Positions 23,653 through 33,554 are shown, numbered from the stretch's first letter. The stretch: 64,000 nucleotides of DNA from Blautia sp. An81 (GCF_002161285.1 NZ_NFHH01000008.1:107443-171442); one strand, 5' to 3'. The notes: generated by a model from the letters alone, not told the origin. Translations and numbers: made by a program.

Positions 23653-26115
23653 ATGAACTTAAACCAGCACTATGGGGAAAAAAGTGTACTTCAGAAACTG
23701 GACCAGCTTCCAAAGGAGCCTGGCCTTAAGAGAAGGAAAAAAATAGTTTTTGCTGTAAAAACGGTTTTTCTCAGCCTTCTGGCAGCGGGCTTTATTGGGA
23801 TATGCCTGGGACTGGGAGTTTACGGAAAGATTGTGGCAGATACCCCCGATGTTTCAGAGATAAATATAGGGCCGACAAAATATGCATCTTTTGTTTATGA
23901 TGCAGATGGAGACCAGATACAGCAGCTCAACGAGGCCCAGAGCAATCGAATACATGTATCTATTGAGGATATACCGGAGGATATGCAGCATGCCATTGTA
24001 GCTATTGAGGATTCCAGATTCTATGAGCACCATGGAATCGACCCTCAGGGAATCCTCCGGGCAGCAGTGGTAACTCTGACTTCTGGATTTCAGGAGACAG
24101 AAGGAGCCAGCACCATTACCCAGCAGCTTATTAAAAACAATGTGTTTACAGACTGGACAGACGAGACTTTTTTCCAGTCAGTACGGCGTAAGATCCAGGA
24201 ACAGCAGCTTGCTGTGGACCTGGAAGAATATCTTACGGACCAGGGGCTGGACGCCAAAAGCGTTATTCTGGAGGAATATCTGAATACGGTCAACTTTGGT
24301 TCAGGGGCTTATGGGATACAGACAGCAGCCCAGACCTATTTTGGCAAGGACAGCAATGACCTGACTCTGTCAGAATGTGCAGTGCTGGCGGCAACCCCCC
24401 AGAATCCTACCAGATGGGACCCCAGACAGAACCCGGAGGGAAATGCCCAGCGCAGGGAGACAGTGCTGAATTATATGCTGGAGCAGGGATGGATTACCAA
24501 GGAGGAACAGGAAGAAGCTTTGGGGGATGATGTTTATGCCAGAATTGCCCAGAACAGTGAAAATCAGCCCCAGGGAAGCACCTATTCCTATTTCATCGAC
24601 GAGCTGATCAGCCAGGTACAGGAAGATCTGGTAGAAGAGAAAGGTTATACGGAGACCCAGGCTGCCAATGCCATATACAGCGGCGGTCTCCGGATATACA
24701 GCACCCAGGACACGGAAATCCAGGATATCATGGAAGAAGAATTTGAGGACGAAGATAATTACCCCGACTATGTACGGTTTGGATTGGACTGGGCTTTGAC
24801 AGTGGAACATTCAGACGGCAGCAAGGAAAACTACAGTAGGGAAATGCTGACAGCTTATTTTGAGAATGGAGGAGAGGTTGTCCCGGATCTTTTCGACACA
24901 CAGGAGGAAGCACAGAGATACATTGACCGGTATAAGGAAGCCGTACTGGAAGAAGGAGACAAGATCGCAGCAGAAAGAACAGAGTTTGTTCCTCAGCCTC
25001 AGGCTGCTATGACAGTTATAGACCAGAGTACCGGATATGTAAGAGGAATTGTAGGAGGCCGGGGAGAAAAGAAGGCCAGCCTGACTTTGAACCGGGCATC
25101 TGATACTTACCGTCAGCCCGGCTCTGCTTTTAAAATACTGGCGGCTTATGGGCCGGCACTGGATTTGGGGGAGATTACCCTGGCTGCACATATTGAGGAT
25201 GAGGAATATTCCTATGAAGACGGCACGCCTATTCGGAATTCAGACAATCGGTATCACGGCTCTGTGTCTGTCCGTCAGGCTATCCGCAGTTCTTACAATA
25301 TACCTGCGGTAAAGGTCCTTACGGATATTACCCCGGAGAAAGGATTTGAATATCTGCAGCAGCTTGGATTTTCTAATCTGGACGAAGAATTGGACGTGAT
25401 CCAGCCTCTGGCACTGGGAGGCATCACCAATGGTGTCAGCAACCTGGAACTGACTGCAGCATATGGGGCCATTGCCAACGGAGGCACCTATATGGAGCCG
25501 GTTTTCTATACTGAGGTTACGGACCAGGAAGGAAATGTACTTCTGAGTAATAAGCCTCAGGGACAGCGCGTGTTTAAGGAAAGCACAGCCTTTCTGCTTA
25601 CCAGCGCTATGGAAGATGTGGTCTCTGAAGGTACAGGTACAGGGTTCCAGCTGGAAGACATGCATGTGGCAGGGAAAACAGGGACTGCCAATGACTACCG
25701 GGATCTGACGTTTGCCGGATATACGCCTTATTATACAGCAGCTATCTGGGCAGGATATGACGAACCCCAGGAACTGGCGGAATCCCACCGGACATTCCAT
25801 CGCACTTTGTGGCGAAACGTAATGAACCGTATACATGAGGACCTTCCGAATAAGGATTTTGAACAGCCATCCACAGTTGAAAGAGCTGCAGTCTGTGCAG
25901 ACTCAGGCCTTTTGGCAGGCAGGGGCTGTACCCGTGTGTACGAATACTTTGACCAGGACAATATGCCGCAGGAAACCTGCACAGAGCATAGACGCTCCCT
26001 GTTCCCAGGCTGGAACAGCGGACAGGAAGAGGAGGACGACAGCAGCGGAGACAGCAGTGGAAACAGCAGCAGTGGTTCTTCCTGGTGGGACTATTGGTCC
26101 AGATGGTGGAGATAA
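23653..26115 (+). CDS. Class A penicillin-binding protein (PBP1a-like)
   Basis: This 820-residue bifunctional peptidoglycan synthase has a basic cytoplasmic tail and a membrane anchor at about 32-58. The GT51 glycosyltransferase has its catalytic Glu in AIEDSRFYEHHG (about 119) and GASTITQQL. The transpeptidase has SAFK (Ser491, Lys494), SYN (547-549) and KTGT (675-678). The extreme C-terminus is a Ser/Gly-rich linker followed by a tryptophan-rich end (SSWWDYWSRWW), which is unusual. GGGGAGG precedes the ATG. It acts at the outer membrane face in cell wall synthesis and is a beta-lactam target. Confidence 0.95.
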   Translation: MNLNQHYGEKSVLQKLDQLPKEPGLKRRKKIVFAVKTVFLSLLAAGFIGICLGLGVYGKIVADTPDVSEINIGPTKYASFVYDADGDQIQQLNEAQSNRIHVSIEDIPEDMQHAIVAIEDSRFYEHHGIDPQGILRAAVVTLTSGFQETEGASTITQQLIKNNVFTDWTDETFFQSVRRKIQEQQLAVDLEEYLTDQGLDAKSVILEEYLNTVNFGSGAYGIQTAAQTYFGKDSNDLTLSECAVLAATPQNPTRWDPRQNPEGNAQRRETVLNYMLEQGWITKEEQEEALGDDVYARIAQNSENQPQGSTYSYFIDELISQVQEDLVEEKGYTETQAANAIYSGGLRIYSTQDTEIQDIMEEEFEDEDNYPDYVRFGLDWALTVEHSDGSKENYSREMLTAYFENGGEVVPDLFDTQEEAQRYIDRYKEAVLEEGDKIAAERTEFVPQPQAAMTVIDQSTGYVRGIVGGRGEKKASLTLNRASDTYRQPGSAFKILAAYGPALDLGEITLAAHIEDEEYSYEDGTPIRNSDNRYHGSVSVRQAIRSSYNIPAVKVLTDITPEKGFEYLQQLGFSNLDEELDVIQPLALGGITNGVSNLELTAAYGAIANGGTYMEPVFYTEVTDQEGNVLLSNKPQGQRVFKESTAFLLTSAMEDVVSEGTGTGFQLEDMHVAGKTGTANDYRDLTFAGYTPYYTAAIWAGYDEPQELAESHRTFHRTLWRNVMNRIHEDLPNKDFEQPSTVERAAVCADSGLLAGRGCTRVYEYFDQDNMPQETCTEHRRSLFPGWNSGQEEEDDSSGDSSGNSSSGSSWWDYWSRWWR

Positions 26116-26139
26116 ATATAGAAAGAAGGATAAAGAAAA

Positions 26140-27510
26140 ATGGAAAAGACACAGAAAGAAAAAATATTTGAGGATTATCCTATAAAAAAGGCAGTAGCCA
26201 CTTTGGCAGTGCCCACCATATTAAGTTCTTTGGTCATGGTATTGTACAACTTGGCAGATACTTTTTTTGTGGGAATGCTCAATGACCCAATTGAAAACGC
26301 AGCAGTGGCTCTGGCAGGGCCGCTGCTTCTTGCCTTCAATGCAGTCAATAATCTTTTCGGGGTAGGAAGCTCCAGCCTGATGAGCCGGTCCCTGGGGAAA
26401 AAAGATTATGAAACTGTAGGGAAAGCCTCTGCTTTTGGGTTTTACGGGGCTTTATTTTTCGGACTTGTATTTTCTATCCTCTGTACAGTTTTCAGAGGAC
26501 CGCTGCTGCAGCTTTTGGGAGCGGACAGCACAACGATAAATGCTACCAATGGATATATTAACTGGACGGTAAGCCTGGGAGCGGCTCCGGCAATCCTGAA
26601 CGTTGTAATGGCTTATCTGGTGCGCTCAGAAGGGGCGGCTATGCATGCCAGCATCGGTACCATGAGCGGCTGCTTTCTGAATATTATCCTGGATCCGATT
26701 TTCATACTTCCATGGGGACTGGATATGGGAGCGGAAGGGGCCGGATGTGCAACTTTTCTTTCTAACTGTGCGGCCTGCATTTACTTTTTTGTTTTTCTGG
26801 CTGTTAAGAAGAAGGAAACATTTATCAGTATCTCTCCCAGAAAGTTCACCCTGGAAAGGAGAGTGGTCTCTAATGTGTTTATCGTAGGGATTCCTGCTTC
26901 TATACAGAATCTTCTGAATGTTACGGGTATGACGATCCTGAATAATTTTACTGCCTCTTATGGAGCAGATGCCATAGCGGCTATGGGAATCAGCCAGAAA
27001 GTCAATACAGTTCCTATGAATATTTCCATGGGGCTTTCCCAGGGGATCATGCCGCTGGTAAGCTATAACTACGCCAGCGGAGACAGCAAACGAATGAAGG
27101 ATACTATTAAGTTTTCTATGAAAACAGCTCTTATATTCCTCGTCCTGGTGGCTGCCCTGTTCTTTATAGGCTCCGAGACAGTAGTGGGGATGTTTATCGG
27201 AGATGAAAATGTAATTGCCTATGGCAGCAGATTCCTCAGAGGATTTTGTCTGGGCCTGCCTTTCCTGGCAGTAGACTTTATGGCAGTAGGCGTTTTTCAG
27301 GCTGTGGGAATGGGAAAAGAAGCTCTTCTTTTTGCAATCCTCAGGAAGATCGCCCTGGAAATCCCGGCTCTGTTTATTCTGAACTGGCTGATGCCTTTGT
27401 ACGGTCTGGCCTATGCCCAGTTTACCGCAGAAGTGATCCTGGCTATTGCAGCTGTGGTGGTGCTGAAAAGACTGTTCAAAAAAGTAGAAAAGAGGACACA
27501 GACTTTTTAG
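26140..27510 (+). CDS. MATE family efflux transporter (second)
   Basis: The 456-residue, 12-helix protein has the MATE signature near the N-terminus (ATLAVPTILSSLVMVLYNLADTFFVG) and the matching half around VGIPASIQNLLNVTGM. It starts 25 bases after the PBP gene with GAAAGAAGG upstream, so it may be cotranscribed. It resembles the NorM/MepA-like group rather than the gene at 22230. Its stop abuts the stop of the convergent DUF1275 gene with no gap. Confidence 0.92.
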   Translation: MEKTQKEKIFEDYPIKKAVATLAVPTILSSLVMVLYNLADTFFVGMLNDPIENAAVALAGPLLLAFNAVNNLFGVGSSSLMSRSLGKKDYETVGKASAFGFYGALFFGLVFSILCTVFRGPLLQLLGADSTTINATNGYINWTVSLGAAPAILNVVMAYLVRSEGAAMHASIGTMSGCFLNIILDPIFILPWGLDMGAEGAGCATFLSNCAACIYFFVFLAVKKKETFISISPRKFTLERRVVSNVFIVGIPASIQNLLNVTGMTILNNFTASYGADAIAAMGISQKVNTVPMNISMGLSQGIMPLVSYNYASGDSKRMKDTIKFSMKTALIFLVLVAALFFIGSETVVGMFIGDENVIAYGSRFLRGFCLGLPFLAVDFMAVGVFQAVGMGKEALLFAILRKIALEIPALFILNWLMPLYGLAYAQFTAEVILAIAAVVVLKRLFKKVEKRTQTF

Positions 27511-28254
27511 TCAGTGTCCCCGTGGGATCTGGTCCAGCCGTCCTTTTTCCTTTACCAGATCTGCATAGAGCAGGTCTGCCAGGGCAATAGCGAGAGGTAT
27601 AAGAGAAAACCAGATGGCCTTTCCCAGAAAGAAACGGCAGAGAAAAGTAGAGGCTACACCTCCCAGGACAAAGGAAACCAGCATTACGGTGTGAGTCCGC
27701 AGCCTTCGCAGATGGGAAAGCCGTTCCTGGGGATGACGTATAGATTTTGTAATAGCGATACCCACCTGCCTTATGTGATTGGTGCAGAAGGTGGTGGCCA
27801 TTGGGATACCTTCCGCCTGGCGGAAGGTATTGTACTGCATAGAGCAGATGAAGTTGATCAGAATCTGGGTAATCTGTACTGGAGCGCTTTCCGGCAGAAA
27901 ACCCAGGAAGATCACTACAGCGATTTCTATAACTACCAGCAGGGTATCCCATCGTATCAGCCGGCTTTTCTTTACATAGCCAGGCAGAACTTCAGAGAGC
28001 ATGGTTCCCACACAGTATGCAGTAATGGGAATAAAGAAATATAAGGCGTGGAGCCACTGACCGTTTCCCAGGGCCATTGCCAGGAGCACGAAGTTTCCTG
28101 TCTGTGCGTTACAGAATACGCCCCCTCGTATAGAATAGGTAAAGGCTCCGAAATATCCGGCAGTCAGCATCATCAAAATAAAAACAATGTCACGTTCACA
28201 TTCAAGGAACGTATTTTGTGGAGCAGGAGTCTTTTGTGTCTTTTGTTCTTCCAT
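27511..28254 (-). CDS. DUF1275 (YoaK-like) membrane protein
   Basis: The 247-residue protein has about six membrane helices. Its conserved first part (GYFGAFTYSIRGGVFCNAQTGNFVLLAMALG) is the DUF1275 signature. The function is unknown in the family. ATAGGAGGAAG precedes the start. A 22-base near-perfect palindrome sits 24 bases upstream of the start codon, so the gene is probably under a dedicated repressor. It is convergent with the MATE gene. Confidence 0.88.
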   Translation of the reverse strand: MEEQKTQKTPAPQNTFLECERDIVFILMMLTAGYFGAFTYSIRGGVFCNAQTGNFVLLAMALGNGQWLHALYFFIPITAYCVGTMLSEVLPGYVKKSRLIRWDTLLVVIEIAVVIFLGFLPESAPVQITQILINFICSMQYNTFRQAEGIPMATTFCTNHIRQVGIAITKSIRHPQERLSHLRRLRTHTVMLVSFVLGGVASTFLCRFFLGKAIWFSLIPLAIALADLLYADLVKEKGRLDQIPRGH

Positions 28255-28277
28255 GGATATCTTCCTCCTATCTTTTT

Positions 28278-28299
28278 AGCGTCAGTGTACACCGACGCT
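28278..28299 (-). promoter_or_regulatory. Palindromic operator candidate before the DUF1275 gene
   Basis: AGCGTCAGTGTACACCGACGCT is symmetric except for one pair. It lies just upstream of the ribosome site of the minus-strand gene. The size and GTGTACAC centre resemble TetR-type operators (inference). No tetR gene is in the neighbourhood. Confidence 0.5.
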
Positions 28300-28492
28300 G
28301 CCATTCCTCATTATAAGTCTTTCATTTTAGCGGTTCAATAAGGTTTTTCAATAAAAAACAGGAGACGGCGGCCAAAGATTCCGTCATATGCCACAGAAAA
28401 AGCAAAGATTGTGCTATAATAAAAGACAGGATTCCCCTGCTTCCAGGAAAGAAAAGCGTTCATCTGGATAGGGGAAAAGTGAGGTGTATGAA

Positions 28493-29809
28493 ATGGAACA
28501 GATGTCATTATTTGACGACAGAGGGCAATCTGCGCCCCTTGCCACCAGGCTGCGTCCCGATTCCCTGGAAGATTTTGCAGGGCAGGAGCACCTGCTGGGA
28601 AAAGGGAAGATCCTCCGGCAGCTGATTGAAAAGGACCAGATTTCTTCCATGATCTTCTGGGGGCCTCCGGGGGTGGGAAAAACTACTCTGGCCAGCATTA
28701 TTGCGGGAAGGACAAAGGCCCAGTTTATTAATTTCAGTGCAGTGACCAGCGGTATCAAGGAAATCCGGGAGGTTATGAACCAGGCGGAGCTTGCCAGAAG
28801 GATGGGGCAGCGGACGGTGCTTTTTGTAGACGAGATCCATCGTTTTAATAAAGCCCAGCAGGATGCTTTTCTCCCGTTTGTGGAAAAAGGAAGCATTATC
28901 CTCATCGGAGCTACCACAGAGAATCCTTCTTTTGAGGTGAATTCTGCGCTTCTTTCCAGGTGCAAGGTTTTTGTGCTGAAGGCCCTGGAGGTAAAGGACC
29001 TGTTGAAACTTTTAAACCATGCCCTGGAGAGCCCTAAAGGATTTGGAAATCAGAATGTACAGATCAGCGAAGACCAGCTTAGGGCTATAGCGGAATTTGC
29101 CAACGGAGATGCCAGGACGGCTTTGAATACATTAGAAATGGCAGTGTTAAACGGTGAGCTCAGTCCTGAAGGAATCCGGGTTACAGATGAAGGCCTGGAA
29201 CAGTGCGTCAGCCGCAGGTCCCTTCTTTATGATAAGACTGGGGAAGAACATTATAATATGATTTCCGCTCTTCATAAATCAATGAGAAACAGCGACCCGG
29301 ATGCGGCGGTTTACTGGATGTGCCGGATGCTGGAAGGTGGAGAGAATCCTCTGTATATTGCCAGACGCCTGATCCGCTTTGCCAGCGAAGACATTGGAAT
29401 GGCAGACAGCCACGCCCTGCCTTTGGCAGTGTCTGTTTATCAGGCCTGTCATTTTCTGGGAATGCCGGAGTGTGACGTGCACCTGACCCATGCAGTGGTG
29501 TATCTGTCTATGGCGCCGAAATCCAACGCGCTGTATAAAGCCTGTGAAGCCTGTAAAACAGATGTGAAAAATAAGAAGGCGGAGCCGGTGCCTCTGATTC
29601 TTAGAAATGCGCCTACCAGACTGATGAAAGAGCTGGATTACGGAAAGGGATATGAATACGCCCATAATACAGAAGAAAAACTGACTCATATGCAGTGTAT
29701 GCCGGACAGCCTGAAAGACAGAGTTTACTACCGGCCTACAACCCAGGGAGAAGAGAAGAAAGTAAAGGAGCGTCTGGAGGAGATCAAGGCATGGAAAGAG
29801 GAAAGGTGA
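28493..29809 (+). CDS. rarA: Replication-associated recombination protein A (RarA/MgsA AAA ATPase)
   Basis: ATG 28493 is chosen over GTG 28484 because of GAGGTG spacing. The 438-residue protein has the RarA N-terminus (PLATRLRPDSLEDFAGQEHLLG), Walker A GPPGVGKTT, Walker B LFVDEIHRFNKAQQDAFLP, sensor 1 GATTENPSFEVN, then the tetramerisation C-terminus (MAPKSNALYKA). RarA acts at stalled replication forks. An extended -10 box (TGCTATAAT, TATAAT at 28415-28420) probably starts transcription. Confidence 0.95.
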   Translation: MEQMSLFDDRGQSAPLATRLRPDSLEDFAGQEHLLGKGKILRQLIEKDQISSMIFWGPPGVGKTTLASIIAGRTKAQFINFSAVTSGIKEIREVMNQAELARRMGQRTVLFVDEIHRFNKAQQDAFLPFVEKGSIILIGATTENPSFEVNSALLSRCKVFVLKALEVKDLLKLLNHALESPKGFGNQNVQISEDQLRAIAEFANGDARTALNTLEMAVLNGELSPEGIRVTDEGLEQCVSRRSLLYDKTGEEHYNMISALHKSMRNSDPDAAVYWMCRMLEGGENPLYIARRLIRFASEDIGMADSHALPLAVSVYQACHFLGMPECDVHLTHAVVYLSMAPKSNALYKACEACKTDVKNKKAEPVPLILRNAPTRLMKELDYGKGYEYAHNTEEKLTHMQCMPDSLKDRVYYRPTTQGEEKKVKERLEEIKAWKEER

Positions 29810-29824
29810 ATGGCGGAAAGAGGC

Positions 29825-30415
29825 TTACGCCTCTCCGCCTTCTGCCTCCTCGCCCGTATCTTCTTCAACTGCATTTCTGGATTCGGATACGGTAACAATA
29901 ATGGTTTCAGGATCAATAAGCAGATCAACTTTTTCATTCTTGGCCATATCCAAGTCGCCGACTTTAATAGAATCGCCGACTTTCAGATTTCCCACATCTA
30001 CCATAACCTTTTCTATCAGGTCTCCAGGCAGGGCTCTGTAAGGAACTTCTTCCAGAAGGAGCTGAAGGACTCCGCTGGCAACTTTGTCATGATTTTCCAG
30101 AATAACTTCAGCAACGGACTGTACTTTTTCGCCTTTTACCAGGGCCTGGAAATCAATTTCATCAACCTGCCCTTTCAGAGGGTTAAAGTTAATCTCTTTA
30201 AGCAGTACATCCATAGACTCACCGTCTACATCCAGCATTACCTGGCTTCCTCTCCGGTGGATCTTCAACAGCCGGTCTACTGCGGATTTCTCAAGTTTAA
30301 TAGGGATAGAGCCTTTAATCTCTTTACCAAATACATTACCGGTAACGTATCCCTCTCTTCTTAATCTTTTGGCTTTGATGGACATGTCTCTTTTTTCAGC
30401 TTTTAAAGTATTCAT
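29825..30415 (-). CDS. 50S ribosomal protein L25 / general stress protein Ctc
   Basis: The start is ATG 30415 behind TTTGGAGGAAAA (the frame is open 14 codons further but lacks a ribosome site). The 196-residue protein has an N-terminal L25 5S-rRNA-binding beta-barrel domain, a TL5/Ctc C-terminal beta domain (about 95-180) and an acidic tail (EEDTGEEAEGGEA). The two-domain form is the CTC type known from stress regulons. It is convergent with rarA, with 15 bases between the stops. Confidence 0.93.
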   Translation of the reverse strand: MNTLKAEKRDMSIKAKRLRREGYVTGNVFGKEIKGSIPIKLEKSAVDRLLKIHRRGSQVMLDVDGESMDVLLKEINFNPLKGQVDEIDFQALVKGEKVQSVAEVILENHDKVASGVLQLLLEEVPYRALPGDLIEKVMVDVGNLKVGDSIKVGDLDMAKNEKVDLLIDPETIIVTVSESRNAVEEDTGEEAEGGEA

Positions 30416-30575
30416 TTGACTTTTCCTCCAAAAATCTGATTGCCCGACAGCCTTCAAATTTGCAATGGGTTATACAAATAGGTTTGTCAAGTACTGTTTT
30501 CTTGTTACAAGTATATTATAACACCTATAGCGAATAAAACAAGTGAAAATTCTGTGAACTTTCAGCTTAGAGAAG

Positions 30576-31481
30576 CTATTCCATTAGTTTTTGATAAGAA
30601 GTTCCGGTATTTTCCAGAATGTACTGTTCTTTTCCTGTATCTGCGGTCAGCTTTCTGGCATGGAGTTGCCGGTAGGACAGAGGGCCGGTCCCATAAAACT
30701 TTTCGAAAGTATGAGCAAAATGCTGCCGGCTGTTATAGCCTACGGAAAAGGCAATGTCCGTTATACTCATAGAACTGTTGGTCAGGAGAAAAGCAGCCTC
30801 TTCCATCCGCTTTTTGTTTACATATTCTATAATACTGCATCCGAGAATTTTGGAGAAAAGAGACTGGAGATAGGACTTGTTGATTCCTGTATAGGCAGCC
30901 AGCTCCGGAACCCGTATGGTTTCGTGGATGTTCTGGTCAATATAGCCGCAGGCTTTTTTCAGATAATAGAGCCCGGTGTTTTCTTTTCCATGAATTACGG
31001 AATAGGCCAATTCTGTCATTGTTCTGGAGTAAAGGAGATAGAGGAGATAGTCGTCAGAACTGTCAGGAGCCTTCTGGAGATGAGAGATCAGATCCTTTAG
31101 GGAATATCCCAGGTTCCGCATATCTCCGCCGCAGCAGTAAGACGGCATTTTCTTCCAAAACTCCTGAAAATCCCTGGATTTACCAAGGAGTTCCGATAAC
31201 TGCAGACTTCCCCTTTCAGAGGAAAAACTGAATTCCAGATTTAGAATAGAGCAGGGGCGTTCCGGCAGGATTTCCAGCCTGTGCGGAAGCCTGGCGCCGA
31301 TAAAGACAAAATGGTTGGGAGTTACCTGATATACTTCTTCCCCGCATAGGATGGTACAGCTGCCTGCGGTTACATACATAATCTCAAAACTGCTGTGAGA
31401 ATGGGGAGACATATGGAATTCGGGGAGGGAAAGGGCATAGAAAGCGGTGATATCGCCAAAGAGAGCTTTAATTTCTGACAT
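30576..31481 (-). CDS. AraC family transcriptional regulator
   Basis: The chosen start is ATG 31481, with CAGGAGG upstream. The 301-residue protein has an N-terminal cupin-like sensing domain (MSPHSHSSFEIMYVTAGSCTI) and two C-terminal helix-turn-helix units (AAYTGINKSYLQSLFSKIL and ITDIAFSVGYNSRQHFAHTFEKFYG). It is divergent from the GH4 gene, so it most likely activates it in response to an alpha-galactoside. A perfect palindrome in the shared promoter is a candidate site. Confidence 0.9.
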   Translation of the reverse strand: MSEIKALFGDITAFYALSLPEFHMSPHSHSSFEIMYVTAGSCTILCGEEVYQVTPNHFVFIGARLPHRLEILPERPCSILNLEFSFSSERGSLQLSELLGKSRDFQEFWKKMPSYCCGGDMRNLGYSLKDLISHLQKAPDSSDDYLLYLLYSRTMTELAYSVIHGKENTGLYYLKKACGYIDQNIHETIRVPELAAYTGINKSYLQSLFSKILGCSIIEYVNKKRMEEAAFLLTNSSMSITDIAFSVGYNSRQHFAHTFEKFYGTGPLSYRQLHARKLTADTGKEQYILENTGTSYQKLME

Positions 31482-31579
31482 AATGAAAAACCTCCTGCTT
31501 ACAGCTCCGGCAGCTTGAAACTTCAGGAGCCAGGCTGGGACTGATGTTTCTATCAGTGTAGCACAAAAAATTAAATGCG

Positions 31580-31660
31580 GCAATATATTGCATTTTAGAA
31601 GAAACAGGTCAATAGGTTGCACATAGAAAAAGACCAGAAGTTATAATGGACAAAACAAAA
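31580..31660 (+). promoter_or_regulatory. Shared AraC/GH4 control region
   Basis: GCAATATATTGC at 31580-31591 is a perfect 12-bp palindrome. Downstream a TTGCAC-type -35 and TATAAT -10 (spacing about 19) precede the GH4 gene. The long spacer fits a promoter that needs an activator. Confidence 0.45.
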
Positions 31661-31677
31661 GAAACGGGAGGTTTATT

Positions 31678-33141
31678 ATGAGCTTTAAAGTTGCATTTAT
31701 CGGAGCAGGAAGCCTGGTTTTTGCCAGAACTTTATTTACGGATATTATGTCGGTTCCGGAATTCCACAATATTGAGGTGGCATTTACTGACATTAACGAA
31801 GACAATCTGGAAAAGACCAGAGCCCTGTGCCAGAGGGACCTGGATGCCAATGGAATTCCAGTGAAAATTTTCGCCACTACTGACAGAAGAGAGGCATTCC
31901 GAGACGCCAGGTATATCGTAAACTGCGTCCGTATCGGAGGACTGGAGGCCTTTGAGACGGATATTGAGATTCCTCTGAAATACGGTGTAGACCAGTGCGT
32001 GGGAGATACTCTGTGCACAGGAGGCATCATGTATGGACAGAGAGTTATCGCAGAAATGCTGAACTTCTGCAAAGATATCCGGGAAGTGGCAGAACCGGGA
32101 GCGATTATGCTGAACTATTCCAATCCTAACGCTATGGCTACCTGGGCCTGCAATAAATATGGCGGAGTAAAGACTATTGGTCTGTGCCATGGAGAAATCC
32201 ATGGAGAAATGCAGATTGCCGAGGTCCTTGGAATTCCCAGAGAAGAGCTGGATATTATCTGTGCAGGCATCAACCATCAGACCTGGTATATTTCTGTGAA
32301 ACATCATGGAGAAGATATGATTCCAAAACTTCTGGAAGGATTTGAAAACCATGAGAAATTCCGGGAAGAGGAAAAGGTAAGGATTGATATGCTGAAGCGT
32401 TTTGGCTATTATTCCACAGAATCTAACGGACACCTTTCTGAGTATGTAGCCTGGTATCGGAAACGTCCGGATGAAATTAAAGACTGGATCAATCTGGATA
32501 ACTGGATTAACGGAGAAACAGGAGGATACCTGCGGGTTACCCGAGAGGAAAGAAACTGGTTTGAGACAGACTATCCAAGGATTTTGAAGGAAGAACCTAA
32601 GAAACTGGACGGTTCCGAGAGGGGCAAGGAGCACTGCTCTTACATTATAGAATCTCTGGAAACAGGAAGAATGTACCGTGGACATTTTAACATGATGAAT
32701 GAAGGCTGCATTACCAACCTGCCTTATGAATCAGTAGTAGAAGTTCCCTGTTATGTAGATGGAAACGGAATCAGCGTGCCAAAGGTAGGCGACCTTCCAC
32801 TAGGCTGTGCAGCAGTGTGCTCTCAGTCCATCTGGGTACAGAAACTGGCAGTAGAGGCTGCTGTCCATGGTGATGTAAAGCTTCTGAAACAGGCTGCTAT
32901 GATGGATCCTCTCACAGGAGCAGTGTGCAATCCGCCGGAAATCTGGCAGATGATCGACGAGATGCTGGTAGCTCAGGAAAAATGGCTGCCCCAGTATACA
33001 GAGGCCATTAAAGAGGCAAAAGAAAATCTGGCAAAGGGAGACCTGATCCCTACAAAAGATTACCATGGAGCTGCAAGACTGAGAGAGAAGACCCCGGAAG
33101 AAGTTGCAGCAGAACATGAGGCTAGGAAAATAACGGTATAA
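31678..33141 (+). CDS. GH4 family glycosidase, MelA-like alpha-galactosidase
   Basis: The 487-residue enzyme has an NAD-binding start (VAFIGAGSLVFARTLF), the NYSNPNAM motif at about 146-152, Cys170 in GLCHGE and His200 in AGINHQTWY, which are the metal ligands of GH4, and YYSTESNGHLSEYVAWY, closely like E. coli MelA. The mechanism uses NAD+ and Mn2+ by redox-assisted elimination. Alpha-galactosidase activity is the best guess. Alpha-galacturonidase and alpha-glucuronidase are alternatives in this family. There is no signal peptide, so it is cytoplasmic. GGGAGG precedes the ATG, and a terminator follows directly. Confidence 0.88.
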   Translation: MSFKVAFIGAGSLVFARTLFTDIMSVPEFHNIEVAFTDINEDNLEKTRALCQRDLDANGIPVKIFATTDRREAFRDARYIVNCVRIGGLEAFETDIEIPLKYGVDQCVGDTLCTGGIMYGQRVIAEMLNFCKDIREVAEPGAIMLNYSNPNAMATWACNKYGGVKTIGLCHGEIHGEMQIAEVLGIPREELDIICAGINHQTWYISVKHHGEDMIPKLLEGFENHEKFREEEKVRIDMLKRFGYYSTESNGHLSEYVAWYRKRPDEIKDWINLDNWINGETGGYLRVTREERNWFETDYPRILKEEPKKLDGSERGKEHCSYIIESLETGRMYRGHFNMMNEGCITNLPYESVVEVPCYVDGNGISVPKVGDLPLGCAAVCSQSIWVQKLAVEAAVHGDVKLLKQAAMMDPLTGAVCNPPEIWQMIDEMLVAQEKWLPQYTEAIKEAKENLAKGDLIPTKDYHGAARLREKTPEEVAAEHEARKITV

Positions 33142-33148
33142 TCAAATG

Positions 33149-33182
33149 AAGCCCCCCGGATGGCAGTCCGAGGGGGTTTTTG
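33149..33182 (+). terminator. Terminator of the GH4 gene
   Basis: CCCCCCGGA pairs with TCCGAGGGGG and is followed by TTTTTG. Confidence 0.88.
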
Positions 33183-33554
33183 TATTCCTGGTGGCAGTTT
33201 ATCCTTAACTTATCCGAAGATAAATAGGCAGGTTTACTTTTGTATCCGGTAACTACCACCGGGAATCTAAGAATTGCAAGATGAGAGGTAGTCTAGAGGC
33301 AAATCCTGCGGCCAAAAATTCAAAAAACGCAAAATGAGCGGTACTCTGGAGTCTATTGTACAGTTGACATCTTAGCAATAGAATTCTTGTAAGTTTATGA
33401 TGCTGGGCAAGCCAGTGAGCATGATTTGCCAGATATAATCGACTCCTCTGATTTCTGTGAAATTCCTTCCAGAAAACTTTTTTTGAATCCGGGAATGATA
33501 ATGACCTCAGGAGAACATACTATTACCGATTATACATCGGAAAGGAATCACGCT
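33183..33554. other. Intergenic region with weak internal duplication
   Basis: About 370 bases without a convincing gene. Two related 23-base segments at 33276 and 33329 (GCAAGATGAGAGGTAGTC-type) match at 19 positions with a 53-base period. An open frame in phase with the protease extends upstream to 33426, but it has no ribosome site and poor composition. Confidence 0.4.

Noticed and set aside
33426..33554. 43-residue N-terminal extension of the YugP-like protease
   Set aside because: No ribosome site, non-conserved composition, and the shorter form matches the family length with the expected membrane-anchored start.
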